A stretch of DNA of 38,240 nucleotides from Martensiomyces pterosporus. Lineage: Eukaryota > Kickxellomycota > Kickxellomycetes > Kickxellales > Kickxellaceae. Where the stretch lies: NCBI GenBank assembly GCA_025201845.1, contig MU604060.1:2875-41114 (forward strand), given 5' to 3'. The notes under the pieces are model-generated. The model was not told the origin of the DNA, did no database searches, and saw nothing but the letters and a program-made list of their open reading frames with translations. Made by a program: the position numbers and the translations under genes. Each line of letters opens with the position of its first letter. Positions within the stretch are counted from its first letter, which is position 1. Shown here piece by piece: positions 37,719 to 38,240 of this stretch.

Positions 37719-38240
37719 TCAGTCGATCTGTAGCTTGTTGCACACTAGCGAGCGGTCATATGCGCTTGCCACCGCGTTCTTGAACGTGACCATAAATCTG
37801 TGAGTGAAATCTTCAGCAAAAGTTTGGTTTAGTTGATAGTTGTATTGCCGACAGTCCCGTTCGAGGGCCTGCTTGAAATTGTCAATCCAGCGCTGGTCCA
37901 GGATGAGGTGTCCATGGTGCTCGGCAACAAAGCGAGCACTCATGTCATCTGCTGCCGGGGTCGCGCTGGTGCTGGGAGGCGGCGGGTCTGCCTCCTGTTC
38001 GCCGTGAGCGCAGGTGAGCATGTGCACCACAGACTCTGTGACCTGCTCACACCGCGGGCAGAGTCGCATCTCGCAGGCATCCGGGTATGCAGCTGGGTAC
38101 CAGGTGGTGTTGCGCTTCATCGTTGGCAGGTTCATGTGCATGGCTGCCAGCCCAAACTCGCGCTCCTTTGAGTCTCTGCCATTTGTGGCATAGATGGCGT
38201 GGTGGTTTGTGTAGGTGCCGTCTCGCGTGCGGGCCATGCC
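37719..38240 (-). CDS. Partial reverse-transcriptase C-terminal region of a non-LTR-type retroelement
   Basis: The frame is open through the right edge, so the 5' part is missing. The visible 173 codons contain a Cys-x2-Cys-x8-His-x3-Cys finger (CPRCEQVTESVVHMLTC) preceded by 'LPTMKRNTTWYP'. This is the layout of the zinc-binding tail found after the RT domain in LINE-type retrotransposons. Further on are a Pro/Ser-rich linker and a helical end ('RWIDNFKQALERDCRQYNYQ'). The RT catalytic part would lie beyond the window, so neither completeness nor activity can be judged. The Met at 38237 need not be the start. Confidence 0.55.
   Translation of the reverse strand, partial: GMARTRDGTYTNHHAIYATNGRDSKEREFGLAAMHMNLPTMKRNTTWYPAAYPDACEMRLCPRCEQVTESVVHMLTCAHGEQEADPPPPSTSATPAADDMSARFVAEHHGHLILDQRWIDNFKQALERDCRQYNYQLNQTFAEDFTHRFMVTFKNAVASAYDRSLVCNKLQID

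Overview
The window is eukaryotic nuclear DNA from a fungus. Short GT-AG introns (plus one GC-AG) lie inside widely spaced single-gene units. Several products are fungal in style: secreted Ser/Thr-rich proteins with GPI-anchor signals, a Kex2-type Lys-Arg site, a Pex8-type peroxin, a Bub2/Cdc16 checkpoint GAP and an ALR-like CorA transporter. High coding GC, sparse introns, and a DNAJC12-type co-chaperone alongside an FHIP protein suggest an early-diverging filamentous lineage. Kickxellales/Coemansia is a reasonable guess, but it is inference and was not tested.

Left part (1-8.3 kb, mostly + strand): a Gpt2/Sct1-type glycerolipid acyltransferase whose GC-AG intron splits the catalytic HX4D motif; a Kre9/Knh1-like GPI cell-surface protein; a multicopper-oxidase fold that has lost every copper-ligand motif; on the - strand a small single-pass membrane protein with a PPxY tail; a J-domain protein with the C-terminal FRNYEI signature of DNAJC12; and a small unknown acidic protein. 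Middle part (8.4-24.2 kb): a three-exon, roughly 1495-residue IQ-motif protein with two polyglutamine tracts and a GTSE1-like acidic motif; a Bub2/Cdc16 TBC GAP with a long N-terminal extension; a GPI-anchored secreted protein; a GPP1/DOG-type HAD phosphatase; a Pex8-like peroxin ending in SKM; a CorA-family transporter with GQN instead of GMN; and a second small GPI protein. Right part (24.7-38.2 kb): a four-exon peroxin/dysferlin-domain protein; Elp3, the catalytic subunit of Elongator, divergent from an FHIP (FTS-Hook-interacting) protein; an arsenite methyltransferase lacking one of its four canonical cysteines; and, at the right edge, the truncated C-terminal end of what looks like a non-LTR retrotransposon reverse-transcriptase ORF.

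There is no operon-like logic. The genes are independent housekeeping, cell-wall, trafficking and cell-cycle units. Two loose themes are visible: peroxisome/ER/endosome biology (Pex8-like, DysF protein, FHIP) and mitotic control (Bub2/Cdc16-like next to a possible spindle-related IQ protein). The most unusual signals are lineage-specific active-site losses in otherwise intact proteins: the copperless multicopper oxidase, the GQN CorA and the three-cysteine AS3MT. The apparent retention of the DNAJC12 C-terminal tail in a fungus is also notable. I found no tRNA, rRNA or CRISPR.
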